Source: Lineus longissimus (taxonomy: Eukaryota; Nemertea; Pilidiophora; Heteronemertea; Lineidae). Taken from it: a stretch of DNA of 64,000 bases. Below, piece by piece: positions 13,869-28,110 of this stretch (within the stretch, counting starts at the first letter, position 1; each line of letters starts with the position of its first letter). Where the stretch lies: assembly GCF_910592395.1 (NCBI RefSeq), contig NC_088309.1:26724599-26788598 (forward strand), given 5' to 3'. Under the pieces are notes generated by a model that worked only from the letters and a program-made list of their open reading frames with translations, had not been told where the DNA came from and did no database searches. The translations under genes and the position numbers were made by a program.

Positions 13869-14599
13869 ATCGGTTGTAATCCACGACAATTTTTTTTCTA
13901 ATCTGAGTGTAAGGATATTGATGACAAGGTTGCACACAGGATCAGCTGATTGTGGTAATGTCGTTTTACTTCGAAATTTTACTAATCATGGGTGCGGAGA
14001 TGATGCCATGGAAACTGGTAGCGCGTCATCTTCACACTGTGGAGAGTTCACATTTGCCTGATGGTTTAAAGTTCATCCGTAAATGTTTTGTCCGCATCGT
14101 TTTTGGCTCTCAAGACCGCGATCATATGGTTTTAGAACTATCAATGAATAGCAAATACGCCCACGCTCATTGGCTTGCATCCTATACTACGAGTGTTCGC
14201 TAAATCTAACATGTTTTACCCTGAACTATCCTTGCTCAAGAGTTGTCTGACCAGCCAATGTTTTATGTGGTCCTCGTGTTTGAGTTGTCGTCCAGTCTGA
14301 TCCCTCCTACCTTAAGAGGGTGAAGAGTACGTGGGAGACCAGGAAAGTCATAACCAGCACATGATTTTGGCATGATTCTCGCAACTCACTCAACCCTTGA
14401 CAGTATAACGAGGCAGCTATGACCCTTAGCCACACTTGGGCTGTTGATACAGCTATACAGTCAGCCCTATACAGTCAGGCATGACTAAGTGACATAGGAT
14501 TTACCTTGAAATACCATGGTCTTGAAAGACAACTTGTAGACCACTGATCTGATGCTGATCACCACAATAACCTCATGATGTGACCGAAGGAGATAGCGT

Positions 14600-14690
14600 A
14601 AACGATGGGTATAGGAAGTGGGCTGACACCGTGGAAAACGTCCGACCTGTAATCAGAATGTCGTGAGTTCGAGGCTTGATATGTGCCACA
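14600..14690 (+). repeat. tRNA-like SINE fragment, weak
   Basis: A GAGTTCGAGGC box at about 14665-14675 resembles the RNA polymerase III B box (GGTTCGANNCC). Thirty to forty bases upstream lies GCTGACACCGTGGAAAACG, which could be a decayed A-box region. No intact tRNA cloverleaf can be drawn, so this is at best a tRNA-derived SINE head. Confidence 0.25.
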
Positions 14691-16262
14691 GGATTCTTTC
14701 AACAGGCCTGGAATGGCCAAGTGTAGCACAGTACTTGCGCTCCTTGATTTATACAGCAAGTTCCTGGATTAGACTGGGCAGTGAACTAATGTAAAGTGAT
14801 TTGATCCTACTACTATATAAAGTACTATAAGAACATGAATCTCAGTTTACATTTCAAAACAATTGGGGGTATAAAGACGGTCATTGCTGACAAGAATCTA
14901 GAGTGCATTCGTTAGGTGTAAATGTCAATTCATAGCAGGGTTTACGGACTGGAGAACCTCCCGGCGTCAAAACAAAGTGCCTCGTAGCATACAGTATCTG
15001 GCTAATGATCCAAACCTTGTCTCAGAAATAGTGATTTTGCCTGAATACAGAAATCGAAGTGTTGATCAAACAGGTATAAGATAAAAGAGTGACAAAGTCT
15101 TGGAAGAGATAATCATGCAGTGATATCTAGAATCAATCAGCAACAAGGAGCTGGATAGGAAGTGTCGTGGAGCTGGCAGTTGAGTCGGGTTAATGAGCGC
15201 AAAAGAACCTTGTGTACCACTATTAAGAAGGAAGGTAAACACAATTAAGCAGGAATATTGAAGAGTGCACCATACCAAAAGTGTTGATACTTCTGCTCGT
15301 CCAATGCACAAATTAAGATATCACCAAATAACACACCACTGTGCTCGATGTTTTGCCAAGCAGAAACGGTCATTAGGTTTGGCTCTACGTTCAGAGGTAG
15401 AAATGGTACAAATATTACTCAGTTCATCATCCCTTTGGCAGTTAAATGTCCCGAAGTAGTTATCTCTTCTCTCTAATTAGATCACCTGGCGATTACGGGC
15501 ACTTGCTTCATTCCCAAGACGGCCTTTAATAAACGTTCAGATGAATAACGAGGGAACTTGTTGGACACCGAATTGGAAAATAAGGAACCCCTTATAGATT
15601 TATTCAGTTACAGCAACCGTACAATTAAGTTCAAGTTCAAGAGCAACGACGGTCTTTCTGAGGAAGTTCGTGCCAAACGCGGTGGGCATTGACCTAATTA
15701 TAATTCCATATTAGTATATACGTCAAAATTAAGTTACAGCACGGATGAATCTTGACCAATGCCATATTTGGAAATTTGCGGAATTCTGGTATCCAATAAC
15801 CCATATGGTAGGATACATCGTCTTTAATTATCCTTTGCAGCTAACTTATGGTAATTCGGAAGTGGATCTATGGACGATATGATATTTGGAGCTTAATTAA
15901 TATTGGGTATCTCGACGCTGGCTTTAAGACTGGCAAAATGGCGCATGACGTGTCGCTTATGCTAAAAGAAAGCGTCGATCAGCTTGACCCGGGTCGTCTG
16001 GGCATATGGTGATCGAGAAATTGATCCACAATTTTAATTTGATAACCTCCTATGAGGTCATTAGTGATCTGAACGGTTGGCTTGGAAGAAAGGTTGTCTG
16101 CTGGTCAGATTAATCAAGCGTATATCATCAACAATTTGTCACTCTTTGAGATCCGGTGTTGCTCCCTTCAAAAAGGCTGACGGAAGTGAAAAGATCAGGT
16201 GGCGATCTCCCGTGCTTTGGTTGCAGACGTGGACTCGGTGAACAGTTAATGGTCGTTGTATT

Positions 16263-16304
16263 GCTGATATGAATAAAGACTTCGCTGATATGAATAAAGT
16301 CTTC
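16263..16304. repeat. 21 bp unit repeated twice in tandem
   Basis: The unit GCTGATATGAATAAAGACTTC is followed directly by a second copy with one difference (AGTCTTC for AGACTTC). It is a small recent duplication in otherwise unannotated DNA. Confidence 0.8.
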
Positions 16305-19300
16305 ATTCCATAGACACAATGATTTGCCAAATATGACGAAGCCAATGATATTAGCGAAGAAGTGATTAAAACTTAAGGTTTGGGCTGCATCATCGAGAGC
16401 GAGTTATTATCGATTAGAGGTCGAAGAGGAGGAGCTGGAAAGTACAAAGATGTTCACACACAAATCATTAAGTTTTTACTGCAGTTGTACAGATGTCATT
16501 CAATGTATACTGTACCACTCACATGGCGAAAGAGAAGAGAAGAACACATGTTGTGGGACAATGGACAAGTGTTAATGAAGTATAGCACCTCAAGTTTAAC
16601 CGTCCATACAAATTGCTTTGGATTCTACTCCGAAACATTGTCACTTAGAGTAACCAGTATAAGCTTTAGGATATGGCAGAAGTTTAGAGTTAAAGGGTTT
16701 GCAAATTCCACGCCGATAGAGGTTCAAACGAGTCCAGGTTGCGAAGGTAGGACATGATACCGGACGTGAAAGGTGATCTCCTGTCTGACTCATCAATAAG
16801 TCATCAGCCAGAAACTAACCAGCTGTGGCCGCCGTAATATTGAACAGTGCTGTCTAAGTACTTGGTCAGAGCATTATAAACACCCAATAGGCGATAAGCT
16901 AACGGAATTTCATGCTGTTTTCTTCGAAGATTTTCTGATTTCCAGACCTGCACAATGCTCTGGGGGTTATTGAGATTTCCGTCAATGTTGTCGTTCCATG
17001 TCAGGGATAGATATTTATCAAATATAGCATTCTCGGGCAATGTGGAATTTTTTGGCCCGAGGAAAGTGTTATCGCCAGAGGTCAGAGACCAAGGGTGATG
17101 TCACATTTCAAGGACCAGAAAAATTTCATTTTTATGGACTGGGGACAAGGTGGTGATTGTATGTCTAATCAGGTGCGGGAATTCGTGTGAGTAATGTGAA
17201 AACTGATATGTGAATATTCTTTGTCAAAGACTGCACTCATAACTACTCGGTTAGCGTTAATAAACTGTAACTGTTCAATTTAGCCATCTGACCAGTTTTC
17301 TTCAGACGAACTTTAAGCTAATTGATTTTATGTTCATTGCTAAGTGGATTGGTTAAATTAAATCTAGATCCCACAACAATTAATGGTAACGAAGTCGGGA
17401 AAGTGGTTGCTAGAGTTTTGAATGTGTTTTTCATCTTTGGGTACATAAGAAAGTTGGTAAATATCGCGCATGTTTGTTCGAATCTTGGGAGTAATCGCAT
17501 TGTGTGCAGTAGATACCTGATAAAATAATAGCACTGTGACAGTGTAAGAGGGATGATATAAGCCTGGGGCGGCATTTAGTTACTTTTGTAACCGAATTCA
17601 GCTTTTATCGGGAAGTTTAAACTCTCCATCTTAGCTAAGCGAACGCCTACATGGTGGAGCATGACTTGCGGCGTCAGTGGAGTTTCTCAAACTTTCACTC
17701 ACACTTTAATATTCAACATGTTCAAAGGATTAAACTTATATTTTGAAGTATTGTGAAGGTGGAAAATGAATTATACATTATCGACGTTCAGTTTGAACGA
17801 TTTATATCTCCGATTCTTCTTCTACTTGGTATGAAAGTAGCTTTGCAAGTGTCGCTTAGATTATTTCACCCTGGAATACCTCAAAGACCTTTGTCGTTCG
17901 TGAGGGAAATAAAATTTCAAAACAGATCTTGTCCTGAAGTACACATTCATCTCATGTCAAACACATCTGTGTTGAGCGAAATTGGGAGTGAAAGAAAGCA
18001 GGTTGAAAGTCCCTGCGATTGAAAAAAAATGACTGTGACATGCCCTTTTCACTATCAAGAAATGTTATAAAGCGTTCAGTTCAAAACTAAAAAAACAAAT
18101 ATTGAAAAATGCCATTGCAATATAAGTAAATTTTGGAAAACTGATCGAAAAGTAATTGAAAAATGTAATTCGACGTCCTAATTCGTAGACAATAAACGTA
18201 ATCATCAACACTTCTGTAACGAGGGGGACCAGGTGCAACTCCAATCACGATAACATTATCATTGATAATAGCGCAACAAGTCTCACATTCCTTCCCTGAC
18301 GCGAGACTTCTAAACACTCCTGAGATGGATTACGCCCTGATTGTAGCCGTAATAGCCAAATAATAACCAATTTAGCAAGACGGCGCTACTTCACGTTAAG
18401 CAAAAATTTTCAATTTTGATACTTTACTCGCACGCAACGACGTAATTTTATACATATTACAGTGGGCTTTTTGTATTCAGAGGTATGTTTGATTTTATGT
18501 GGAAGGAAATGGACGTGTTACCTAATACCGTCTAGCATGGTTTGTATGAAGATAACTGTTGATGGAAATACACGGATGCATCATCGTCTTTGAATAATTG
18601 AATCGATTGAGTCAGTTCGATATTGACTTACAAAACCCAGTACTCTGTCTGTCCATTGTTCTTAAGTGATAAATGAAGCACAGCTGAAGTTTCATTTCCG
18701 GCAAAAACAAGGATTCTTGGATATTTTTTCCAACTCGGTAAACTAACATTCTGGTGTAGCATTTATGAAAATAACATGATTGTAACGTCTGTGCTCTAGC
18801 CCTGGGTATAGCTAGATGCTTCATTTCATTAAAAAATGATTCATTACCCGACCCGGTTCTTCACATGATGAGCAGCCACGGAGCAAGGCATATGTTTAAT
18901 TCTCAGGCCGTTGGCATCCTTTTGAAACATTTTGACATCAGCCGGGCGCCGACATGATGAAAAGGATTCATGAAATGCTGGGCGCTCACCATGACAGCTA
19001 TTGCGCAAAGCTCATGTGTCATCCGGGGAGTGCACGCGGTAGAGGAGGAGCAAAAAAATCTTATTCTGGTAATTTTTCACAAAGTTTTACTTGCGCATTC
19101 CGCAAAGATGCGAAATATCGATTCTGTCAAATCAATTTAAATTCCAACTTTTATTCTAAGAAGTTTGCATTGATCGAAGAACAATAAGCCTTCAACGTTG
19201 TCAGCTTAAGTAACCCACCAACACTTAGTGAGACCCATGGCTGCACTCACGGAACCATTTAAATGCTTGATCCTTCAACTACTTAATATGCTTGGTAACG

Positions 19301-22300
19301 TAATCTGCCTGTATTGAGTTGATGCCATAAAGCCACTTGCGCCGCAACAAGCGGCGAATACTGCCGTAGATTTCAATTTAACCGTGACTCCGTTAGCGAG
19401 GTCGAGACGTGCATGCTAAACACGTTCAATGAACTGATCAATAGTTCTGATTCAATATCAAATGTTTGAATCCAATCCTGCAGTGTTTTTCAACACGGTT
19501 TTAATCTTAAGAAAACTTTGGCAAGTGTTTGGAAAGTTAATGAAGATTAACTCCTCTGGGGAGCGTTTGCTGGGGTCTTCCTTCTCCCATTGGACACCAG
19601 GCAAATCTTTCGCTGCCCTCTGATTAAACGAAGAAAGTCGCTTTTCAGCCCTCAGGTGGATATTGCCGTATTCCTAGTGTTATGTGACACAGTGAAGGAG
19701 TCTTCAAATACAGCAGATCTTGTCTGTCGCCCAGGGTGACTGACACATACGAATTTCAGCTATATATAGATACGAGGTTACTCCGCCGTTATCGAAATTT
19801 ACTCATTTTTCATGTGACAGTGTTTTTGTGACCATGGTGACCAATCAATGTAAGGATGCATTTCAGGTAACTGGGTGACAATGCATAACATGTGTTTTAT
19901 ACGTTAATGGTGTCCTGGTTTTGGAACCAAAGATATTACCAAATTCATAAACGATGCTGGTGCAAGAAGGTACGAAATCATGAGCCATTTTGTGAAAATT
20001 TAGCAAAATTCTAAATGATCAGTGTTTACGGAGCCTTCGGGTCTGATGTGAATACGACATCATTGACACGGCCAGTAAGCCAGTGTAAAGCATTGGTTGT
20101 ACAAGTGCATGTTCCGTTTGCGATATTTGCCTTTAGCTCATTTTCTCAAAATGGAAAAATGGTACTTTATGACCCCAATTTTGCTCTTCAACTGGAAAAA
20201 CAACAGGGTTGCCTTGATCTTCAATCACCTACACATACCTCTATCCTTAGTCTCCGTCTTTTTTACTCAAGGCACGCTGGCGTCGGAGCCAAGTGTCAAT
20301 GATCAAAGTCACCAAGACGCCACGTGCAGACGCTAATTGCATATGAGCACTTTCTTTACAAAGTGTTTTTCTTGTAGGATCGGATTACTCTTGGTAACGT
20401 CTGGGACTCGGATAAAAAGCGTCTGCGACCCCTTAAAATGGTAGTATTGGATACAATCAGAGTGATCCTCCCTACACACTGTCTATAATTTTCCATTTTT
20501 CATCACTAAACTATTGACTTGTCATATTTATTTTCAAATGAATTCCAACAACGACTACTTTAAGAGTTATCATCTTCTGACACAAATCATTGAGCCATCG
20601 ATTTCTCCTTGCGTATGGCCAACTATTTCATAATAAATCGGAATTCGTTCTATATCTATCACTGTAAAAGCCACCAACAAAATTAGATCGTATTTTAACA
20701 TGGACGTATCTGAGGGTGTAATGAACCTCTCACCGCGTTATCTATAACGCCGTCGTAGATACTTGTCAATTACGTTCACATTTTATATTTCAATATTCAC
20801 GAAGATAACAAGATATCATGGGGCCATCGCCTTCCTGCTGTAACTCCTACCCAGACATTCATCTCACGGCCTAAGATCGCCTAACACCGGGTCGGCTGAC
20901 TTGCTGATTTTTGGCAATAAGACACTAATTTCAGGGGCCACCCGTGCTAATATCGTTGGGATGGAATAATGCTAAGAAACATGCACACATATTCTAGATA
21001 CGATAATCAATGAAGGGTTGCGTGTTATCAAGACCTTGTAGCTGTCAACTTTCAAGTGGTATGCGGTGGTGTCGCACAAGTTTGATGTCGGTCCATGTCA
21101 TACACTCACTATTTCTTGACGGATATCATCCGTCCTGCTAATGTCGTTTTGTCGAGTATAAGGGGTTTATAGGAATCTATATATCTATTTGATGAATTAC
21201 ACAAATAAACTTGATACACACAAAAAAAACATTGACTAATGCCGAGAATGCTTTTTACCTGTCAAGTTTAAATATTTAAATCACTTGAATATAGTGTTCG
21301 TATCTAAACGGGATTCAAAGAAGAAAAAGTCGTGGACAGATCAAAGAGGCCATTCAATCCGGTTATCGTCGACTTCGCTTTATTTGTCAAATAGAATCAT
21401 AAAGACGCTGTCATTCCCGCTAAAGATCAAAGATGGAAATGTAATTTAAACATAAACTGTGTGAATGGCTTGTTTATGTCATAATGTATTGCTATGTGTA
21501 CATTGCCACGTGTAGAGTGACAGTGTCGGGACCTCGGTGATGCTGTTTTCATATAAGATTATGACGCGCTGCAGTGTTCAAATCATGCACTGAACTGCAT
21601 GTAAATGTACTTTGGAAACCAACATCTGTATGATGTTTTCCCCCAAGTAAGTCATTGGCTCATAATTTTTTGTTTCTACCGGTTTAGCGGTTCTCGTTAA
21701 TGGGTCTGCCTTAACCAAACCAATATGACACGAAACACACCTGAACGTACATGGGGGTTCCATACCGTACTCAAACCCTTTTAAGTTGACCACCATTTCT
21801 GTCGCTGTTCTCTCAGCAGGACAAAATCCATCTCATTATTACATTCCTGTCACTGGTCGCTCTTGCCTAACTCACTACCTAACTTGTCTAGCTAATACCA
21901 CGTTTTTCAATTAGCTGTAGGTTAAATGTGACCAACCTGTATCGGGAGGTTTAAACAAAACCAAATAACAATTATGGAATATTTACAAGATAAACAATAT
22001 GACAATCGAATTTCTGATAGTGCACGAACTTAATTCCCCAGACACGCACTCTCTCATGAAACACCCCAGAGATGAGAAGCAGGTCCACTGAACTAGTTCA
22101 CGTGCATCGTTACTGTGTGAAGGTGTTTGCAGTACGTTGTTTAGGTTTGTCAATGCATCGAAGAGCCAAGTACGGTAAAAATTCCAGGGTCCGAGTCCTT
22201 CTGGATTTGATTCCATTGTAAGTTCAGCTGTACTGATATGGCTAAGGTGAACGATGCTCTGAAAGGTGGCCTGCAAGCACCATTCGACTTCGTTGAACTG

Positions 22301-24851
22301 TTCACAGATTGCGAACACTTACGACATACATTTGAGTCGACTATTCTTTTCTCATTCGACTTGGCAATATTGACCAGGCTGATGACCACACCGTAACAAT
22401 ACCCAGATGCTTGCATCTGATGACAGGCCCATGTCAAACTCCCTCCCCAACACTTAGGTCGTGTGTTCCTCTTCCTGAGCAACCATTTTGTTGGTCTCCG
22501 TGCACCATCTGAATTAAGGAAGGGTGATTTCCGCTGACGATAATTAGACCTCACCGATACTCGAACTCATCGACCCGGTCATTCTCCAACAACAAGTATA
22601 TAAACACCACTGTGCATTTCACTGTGCAATCTTGTTGACGACCTTCATCGTTGAAGATTTTGACTCTCCAAGCCAATGGCGGCTTAATATTGGCATTGCT
22701 TCCTCTATGTTGCGCATCATTGGAGATTGAACCGGCGGCAACTAAACATGGCCCCCTGATTGGCATACAAGGTTTCGACGTTCAGTTAGCACGATAAGGT
22801 TGCAGCAGATGGCAATAAGGGTAGCAGTTCGGTCTCTTTACAAAGGACAAAAACCGCAATTGGTCTTGGTTTTATGACTTGTTATTTCATTCGCTGTCCA
22901 CTCCAAGGCAACTACCCGAAGACAGCTCGCTACTTGTAGCTACCAAAAGACACACATCACATGCAGAGGTTTGGTTGGTGTTTAACCCCTCCTCGAGGTC
23001 GTCAACCTTTCGAGATATTGACCATGATCATGATCATGTTTGTAAGAAACGTCCTCATACTCATTTCTAAAGAAAACAACATGCGGACTTTCCAGAAAGC
23101 CCGTCCTGATATTGAACGTAGCGGGGCAGAGCTGTTGCATAGTCTCTATATAGAGGCAACTCTTTTTTTCAAAAAGGGATATCGTAGATGCACAATGGCT
23201 TTGTGCCAGCCTGGACAAACTCGTCTCTTTACATTCGTTCCGCAGGTCGGGGTTCAAAGGATAAGCAAACGTTCCCGGTAACAAAAATACTCCCAGTATT
23301 GACTTTCCAAAAGCAGAACATACATGATGATTATAAAAAAGCAGCGCGTCACTGTTTCAAAACGGCGGCGTGCGTGCGATTACAGTTTACAAATGAGATG
23401 AAAGAAAACCGTTACCAGGGTTGACTTAATCAACCGTGTGGATTTTTCTATCTGCACCATATTGGACGAATCAAATTTGTAATTAGATCGATGCCATGGA
23501 CCCACGGGACGGCTCCTCATTGGTGCGATAGTTCTACCGAGTAGTTTGACATGTTTTCAATTACGTTTGCCTTTGGGATCTATGCAATTGATTCCTGGGA
23601 CTTGTTCTCTAGTAGAGGTTTGTTATATGCCGGTACAGGCAGGTCAGTCCATGTTCAATTGATCCGAACAACTCGTTTTGTTTAGAATGAAATGGCAAGT
23701 GATACGTTAAAAATATGATAAACAGGAAATAGGTGGGCCAAATTGCGTTACACGAAGTTACTATAGTTGTCTCTACTATCGCATGGGTACTATTTTTGGT
23801 TGAATGAAGAATACCAAACACAAAGGTACTTCACAGCCATTTTCCTAACTGTGCTTATTTGTCACATGGAGACAGCCAATAAGACCCCCTAGCTCCTATC
23901 TATAGTTCCCTTTTAATATTCTGTCTTTGTTGATATTGTCGGGTTATTTGTCAAGTGACTTGGGTGGAAGTCCTGAGTACCGCACTCTGAACTTCAAGAT
24001 CTATTTGTTGCGCCGTATCGGCATTTGCTGATGATTAGGAGTCCGAGGGCGTAGCAAAGTCTGAACAGTGAGGGTTGGAATTGAGTGCCACAGTAAATTG
24101 CCAAATGGCAAAATATATCTCCTCAGACACCACAACGTGAGTTATCCCTTGACCAATAAAGGACATCTCTGCGTTGACAAATCGGTTGCAGGTGCTTTTC
24201 TCAGCCATTGATGTTCTCTATGTATGACGTTGATCTGAATGTCATTTTGGTAGGGTAAATGTTAAGTTGTCAAGGAGATAATTAACAAGTGCCTCAAGTT
24301 TTCTAGAGCATGCCACAACGATATGAATAGGCCTGTAGTAAATAAACCAATCTCCTTTCAAGCTAGCGGTCGTTCCACCCCAGTCGCATTTTATACAGGC
24401 TGTTGCTTATTGAGGGTGGTGATAACGAGGTCCATATAAAAAGTCGCCATTTGTTCTTAATGATAACAACATCTCTGACTGGGTGCAAAAAAAGCTGTTC
24501 CCTCTGCAAACACGCGCGGCTTGGTTGTAATTTAAGTCGTGATATTTCTAAAGCAGGCCCAGTTTATTTGATACGCTATTATCATTATAAAAATTCTCAA
24601 TGTACGTCGAAGTTTCATTCAGCTACTTTATTTTTTAATTTCCTGTGCAACTTGTTAAATATGTGATTAACTCACTTCGATATTGGCAACTTTGCAATCA
24701 AATGTAAGGTTTGTGAAAGAATTCAATTTGCTAAACCTAGTAAAAACGGTTCCTTTGGTCAACTATAAAGCCATCATGCAATATCTGTCACGCACCCGAC
24801 CCGGCGGTTTCTGGTGATAAAAGTGAGATAAAACGAAACATGAAACAACTG

Positions 24852-24925
24852 TGGAATTCGACCCACGCCCTTCCGGACTACAGCAAGAGATTTGGACTGC
24901 TTGGCCAAGCCGCCAAGACCTGCAA
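24852..24925 (-). repeat. tRNA-derived SINE head or tRNA pseudogene
   Basis: On the minus strand an A-box-like TGGCCAAGCAG (24897-24907) is followed by GGGCGTGGGTCGAATTCCAC (from about 24870 to 24851), which matches a tRNA T arm with one base missing. The order and spacing resemble a type II (Leu/Ser-like) tRNA with a long variable arm. The acceptor stem does not close, so it is not a functional tRNA by eye. A tRNA-derived SINE remnant is the best reading. Confidence 0.45.
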
Positions 24926-26429
24926 ATGTCTCGGGCATAACAAACTAATGGCGTACTCTTGACAAAATCCTTTGACGACACCCTTGGTGTCAACTCAAAC
25001 CATCTCCTCCACATTAAAAAGTCTCCATGAGCCATAACCGTCGCTTGTTTACAGCAAAGGAAACGTTAAGCAACTAACGAGGGCATAAAGAATGGTGAAG
25101 AACACCTTCGAATGCCCGTAGTTTAGTGCACATGACAAGTCAAATCAATATTGGTCTTGATAAAAAAAGTGACCTGGAAGTCGTCAGGAAATGCGTGAAA
25201 GAGTGCTGTTGTTATTGCATGAACTCATATACTGCTGGTTTCCTTTCCAATGATCGTTCTCACATGCAGAGGTGACAGGGGGAAAAAACGAGTGAGTGCC
25301 TCGCCTAGCACTCCATCGGGTTCAATGTACCATGAGGCATGTTCTCTTGTCCCCGTATTTGAAGGAACAACATTTTTGAGAGGCGTAAGCTTCGGAAACG
25401 ATCTTGCTTATTCTTCTACTGAAAGTCATGTTTTCGGAATTCGCACGTTTATGCACCTTGCTCGCGGCGTCTCATTGAGTCTGTTTATCTCAACTATTCA
25501 TAATTGTTTTCTGGATTTTACGCTTGTCTAAGACTGCTCTACTATGGTGTCTGTGATATTTTTCATGACTGTAACGATCCTTACCAAGGCAAGAATATTA
25601 CGCCCACCATACCCGACAGGTCGCAGTTTCAATCAAGCTATCGTTTGCAAATGCTCTGTGCTTGACAGAATTATGAAGACTGAAAAATGTACAAAAGAAC
25701 ACTAAGCATAGTATAAGCCTCCTCACTATCAGAATCTACATGGTTATGAGCGATGGATTGTGCAATGATACATGTACTTCCCAAGTGCCATCATAACAGT
25801 GAACAGATTTGGGTTGTGGTGAGAGCAGATTATGACGACGGCGGGCCACTAGTAAAACGACGGCCACCGCTTCGTGGGGCTGATTTTCACCAAATTATTG
25901 TGACAAAGACATGCCCGACAATTGTGTTCGAGTTTTGACGACATGTTGACAAGTAGTTGCAAATGCTTCAAAACACCAGACCACTCCTTGTTATCATTTG
26001 CCTAGCACTACTGACATTTCTTCATAGACTGAGTTTGCTGTAAGTTTGCTGCAATCTAAAGCAATCTAATCTTGTCTACGTACGATGATGTGATTGTGGT
26101 TTCATTAGCACTTAACCAACATTTCTTCTTGAAACAAAAGAAGTACTTTGCTGGAGGCCGTAATAAAACTGGCTTTGTCTGAGTATGGTGTTGATTACAT
26201 TGTATATTGATCACATACTCATTTTTACACTCGAAGTGAGAACATACATTTTACAAAAAAAGACAAGAGTCTTTATAGAAACCGGCATAAACTTTTGTGG
26301 TGACCGCATGCCACGTAGAAGTCGGAGGTGACTGCCGCTTTAAGTGGTGATTGGGAATTGTCGAAGTTGCGGCGCGCGAAAACGAAGGGAAGCACCCCAT
26401 ACTCCATTCCCCATACACCCCAAGATGAC

Positions 26430-27425
26430 TGGGTCGCATTGTTTTAGTGCACATGATTGTGCGAGTGGTTATTGGCAGGTCGGTGTAGAGGAGAAGGATA
26501 GACCTAAGACCGCATTTGTCACCGGAATAAAACAGTATGAGTGGCTAGCCATGCCGTTTGGACTCACGGACGCTCCAGCGACATTCACTAAGTTAATGAA
26601 CATTGTGGGCTTGAGTACTGTTTGATCTATCACGACGACATAATCATGCATACTCCCACTTTCCAGCAACATATTGATCAGTTGGAGGAGGTGTTCAAGC
26701 ATCTTCAAAAGGCCAACTTGAAGTTAAAGCCAACAAAGTGCAAGTTGTTCCAGAAAAGCGTGAAGTTTTTGGGACATGTCGTCTCCGACGAATGAATTTC
26801 AACAGACCCAGAAAAGGTCAGGAAGGTGGAGGAGTGGCCACGGCCAACATCTGTTGCTGAAGTATGGTCATTCTTGGGATTGGCCTGTTACTATCGTCAT
26901 TCGTCCCAAACCTCTCAGTAATTGCAGCTCCATTACATGCCTTAACGAAGACGAATTCTATCTTCAAGTGGACCGAAGATTCAGAGATGGCACTCAACAA
27001 ACTGAAGCATTTGTTAGTGAGTTCGCCCATCTTGGCTCATCCAGATTTCTCCGATGGAGCAGGCATGTTTGTGCTTGATAAAGACGCCAGTGACTATGGG
27101 CTTGGTGGAGTCTTATCCCAGAAACAAGCGGAAGGGACAGAGCGCCCAATAGCTTATGGAAGCAAGACCCTGCAAAATGGTGAGAAGAACTATTGTGTGA
27201 CTAGGCGCGAGTTGTTGGCTCTAGTTGTCTTCAGCGAGAAATTCATATTACCTGCTTGGGAAGAAGTTCCTAATCCGAACTGACAACACAGCCCTTACTT
27301 GGCTGCTCAAGTTCAAAGAACCATCTGGCTTGGTCGCAAGGTGGCTCGAGAGGATTGCCGAGTTCGATTTTCAGATTGAGCATCGTGCGGGTATAAAGCA
27401 CTGAAATGCTGACGCACTCCAGAAG
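26430..27425 (+). pseudogene. Degenerate Ty3/gypsy-type reverse transcriptase-RNase H fragment
   Basis: The translated pieces carry the order of a gypsy-type pol: a DCASGYWQV block (usual DLASGYWQV), GIKQYEWLAMPFGL with DAPATF, the catalytic box as YHDD (26628-26639, usual YxDD), a connection region with FLGHVVS, and the RNase H part beginning KDASDYGLGGVLSQ. It ends in HRAGIKH and NADAL-like residues. The copy is dead: the frame shifts near 26605, again near 26900 and near 27260, and stops interrupt it at 26793 and 27402. The 5' part of RT, the protease and gag are absent, no integrase is seen downstream and no LTRs were found. It is an old, 5'- and 3'-truncated copy of an invertebrate LTR retrotransposon. 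Confidence 0.85.
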
Positions 27426-27939
27426 ACCTCAAAAGACGAGAAAACATGATGACTGTCCTACCTGTGGACCAACTGGTGAGCAAAAGAAAAGTCTGACTGA
27501 GCCAGTTTCTACCATCCAGGCATGCCCAGTGCAGGCACGTCCCGGAGATCGAATGAATTCTCAGTGGAGTAATGATGAAATCGCTGGTGCGAAACTCTGT
27601 CAGATTGATACTACCCAAATACATGGTCATCCTAAACCCACACGGTGTGCCAAAGTAGGTGACGGGGTTCCATCTCCTATTCATATTTATCTCTTCGCTT
27701 GTCTAGCTACGTGACAACCTTAACCATGTGTTAACTCATTGGTATTCGGGACAGGTCACACTTGACTGCGTGAATCATAGATCCGATTTGTGTGTAATAT
27801 CTGACAGTGGCTATGCTGTTGATACTGATATCATTGTCCGGACAATGCAGGAAATCGAAGTTGGAATGATGTGGACGCAATTTTACCGCCTGTTCATCAT
27901 GATAATAGAGTTTGTTCTGGTTCAGGGGTTTCCTTCAAG

Positions 27940-28010
27940 ATAATAATGATAATGATTATAATTATAATAATATTAATAATAATAATACTAATACTATAAA
28001 TTAATTAATG
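27940..28010. repeat. AT-rich TAA/ATT microsatellite
   Basis: Imperfect TAA/AAT trinucleotides (ataataatgataatgatta and similar) run for about 70 bp, interrupted by single base changes. Confidence 0.85.
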
Positions 28011-28049
28011 AATAACAAGAAAATGAAGAGAAAAGAGAGGAAAATGTAG

Positions 28050-28110
28050 TTGAAACTCGGGGAGTCGAACGTCCAGCATTCTAACCGTTGAACCTGCACG
28101 GCCCTTGCGT
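28050..28110 (-). repeat. tRNA-derived SINE fragment
   Basis: On the minus strand GGTTCAACGGTTAGAATGC resembles a tRNA D-arm/A-box region (compare GGTTTAGTGGTTAGGAT of common tRNAs), and GTTCGACTCCCCG (28056-28070) resembles the T arm/B box. The two lie unusually close together, so the anticodon arm is truncated. This fits a decayed tRNA-derived SINE rather than a tRNA gene. Confidence 0.4.

Larger units (their letters stand above)
10750..26400. other. Long gene-free stretch
   Basis: No convincing coding exon was found on either strand. Open frames reach 125-139 codons (for example 16380-16757 plus and 22150-22554 minus) but have unrecognisable composition, no signal peptide or domain, and overlap other frames of equal quality. 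The small structures seen are a 21 bp tandem duplication near 16263, a short stem-loop near 13835, and two tRNA-like SINE scraps near 14600 and 24850. Confidence 0.45.

Noticed and set aside
16380-16757. 125-codon open frame on the plus strand
   Set aside because: No domain, no signal peptide, no splice partner. Its length is within what chance gives in 64 kb.
21983-22554. Two overlapping minus-strand frames of 111 and 134 codons
   Set aside because: They overlap in different frames, neither has a recognisable motif, and flanking splice sites are weak.
24852-24925. A functional tRNA gene on the minus strand
   Set aside because: The acceptor stem does not pair and the T-loop consensus lacks one base, so a SINE or pseudogene is more likely.
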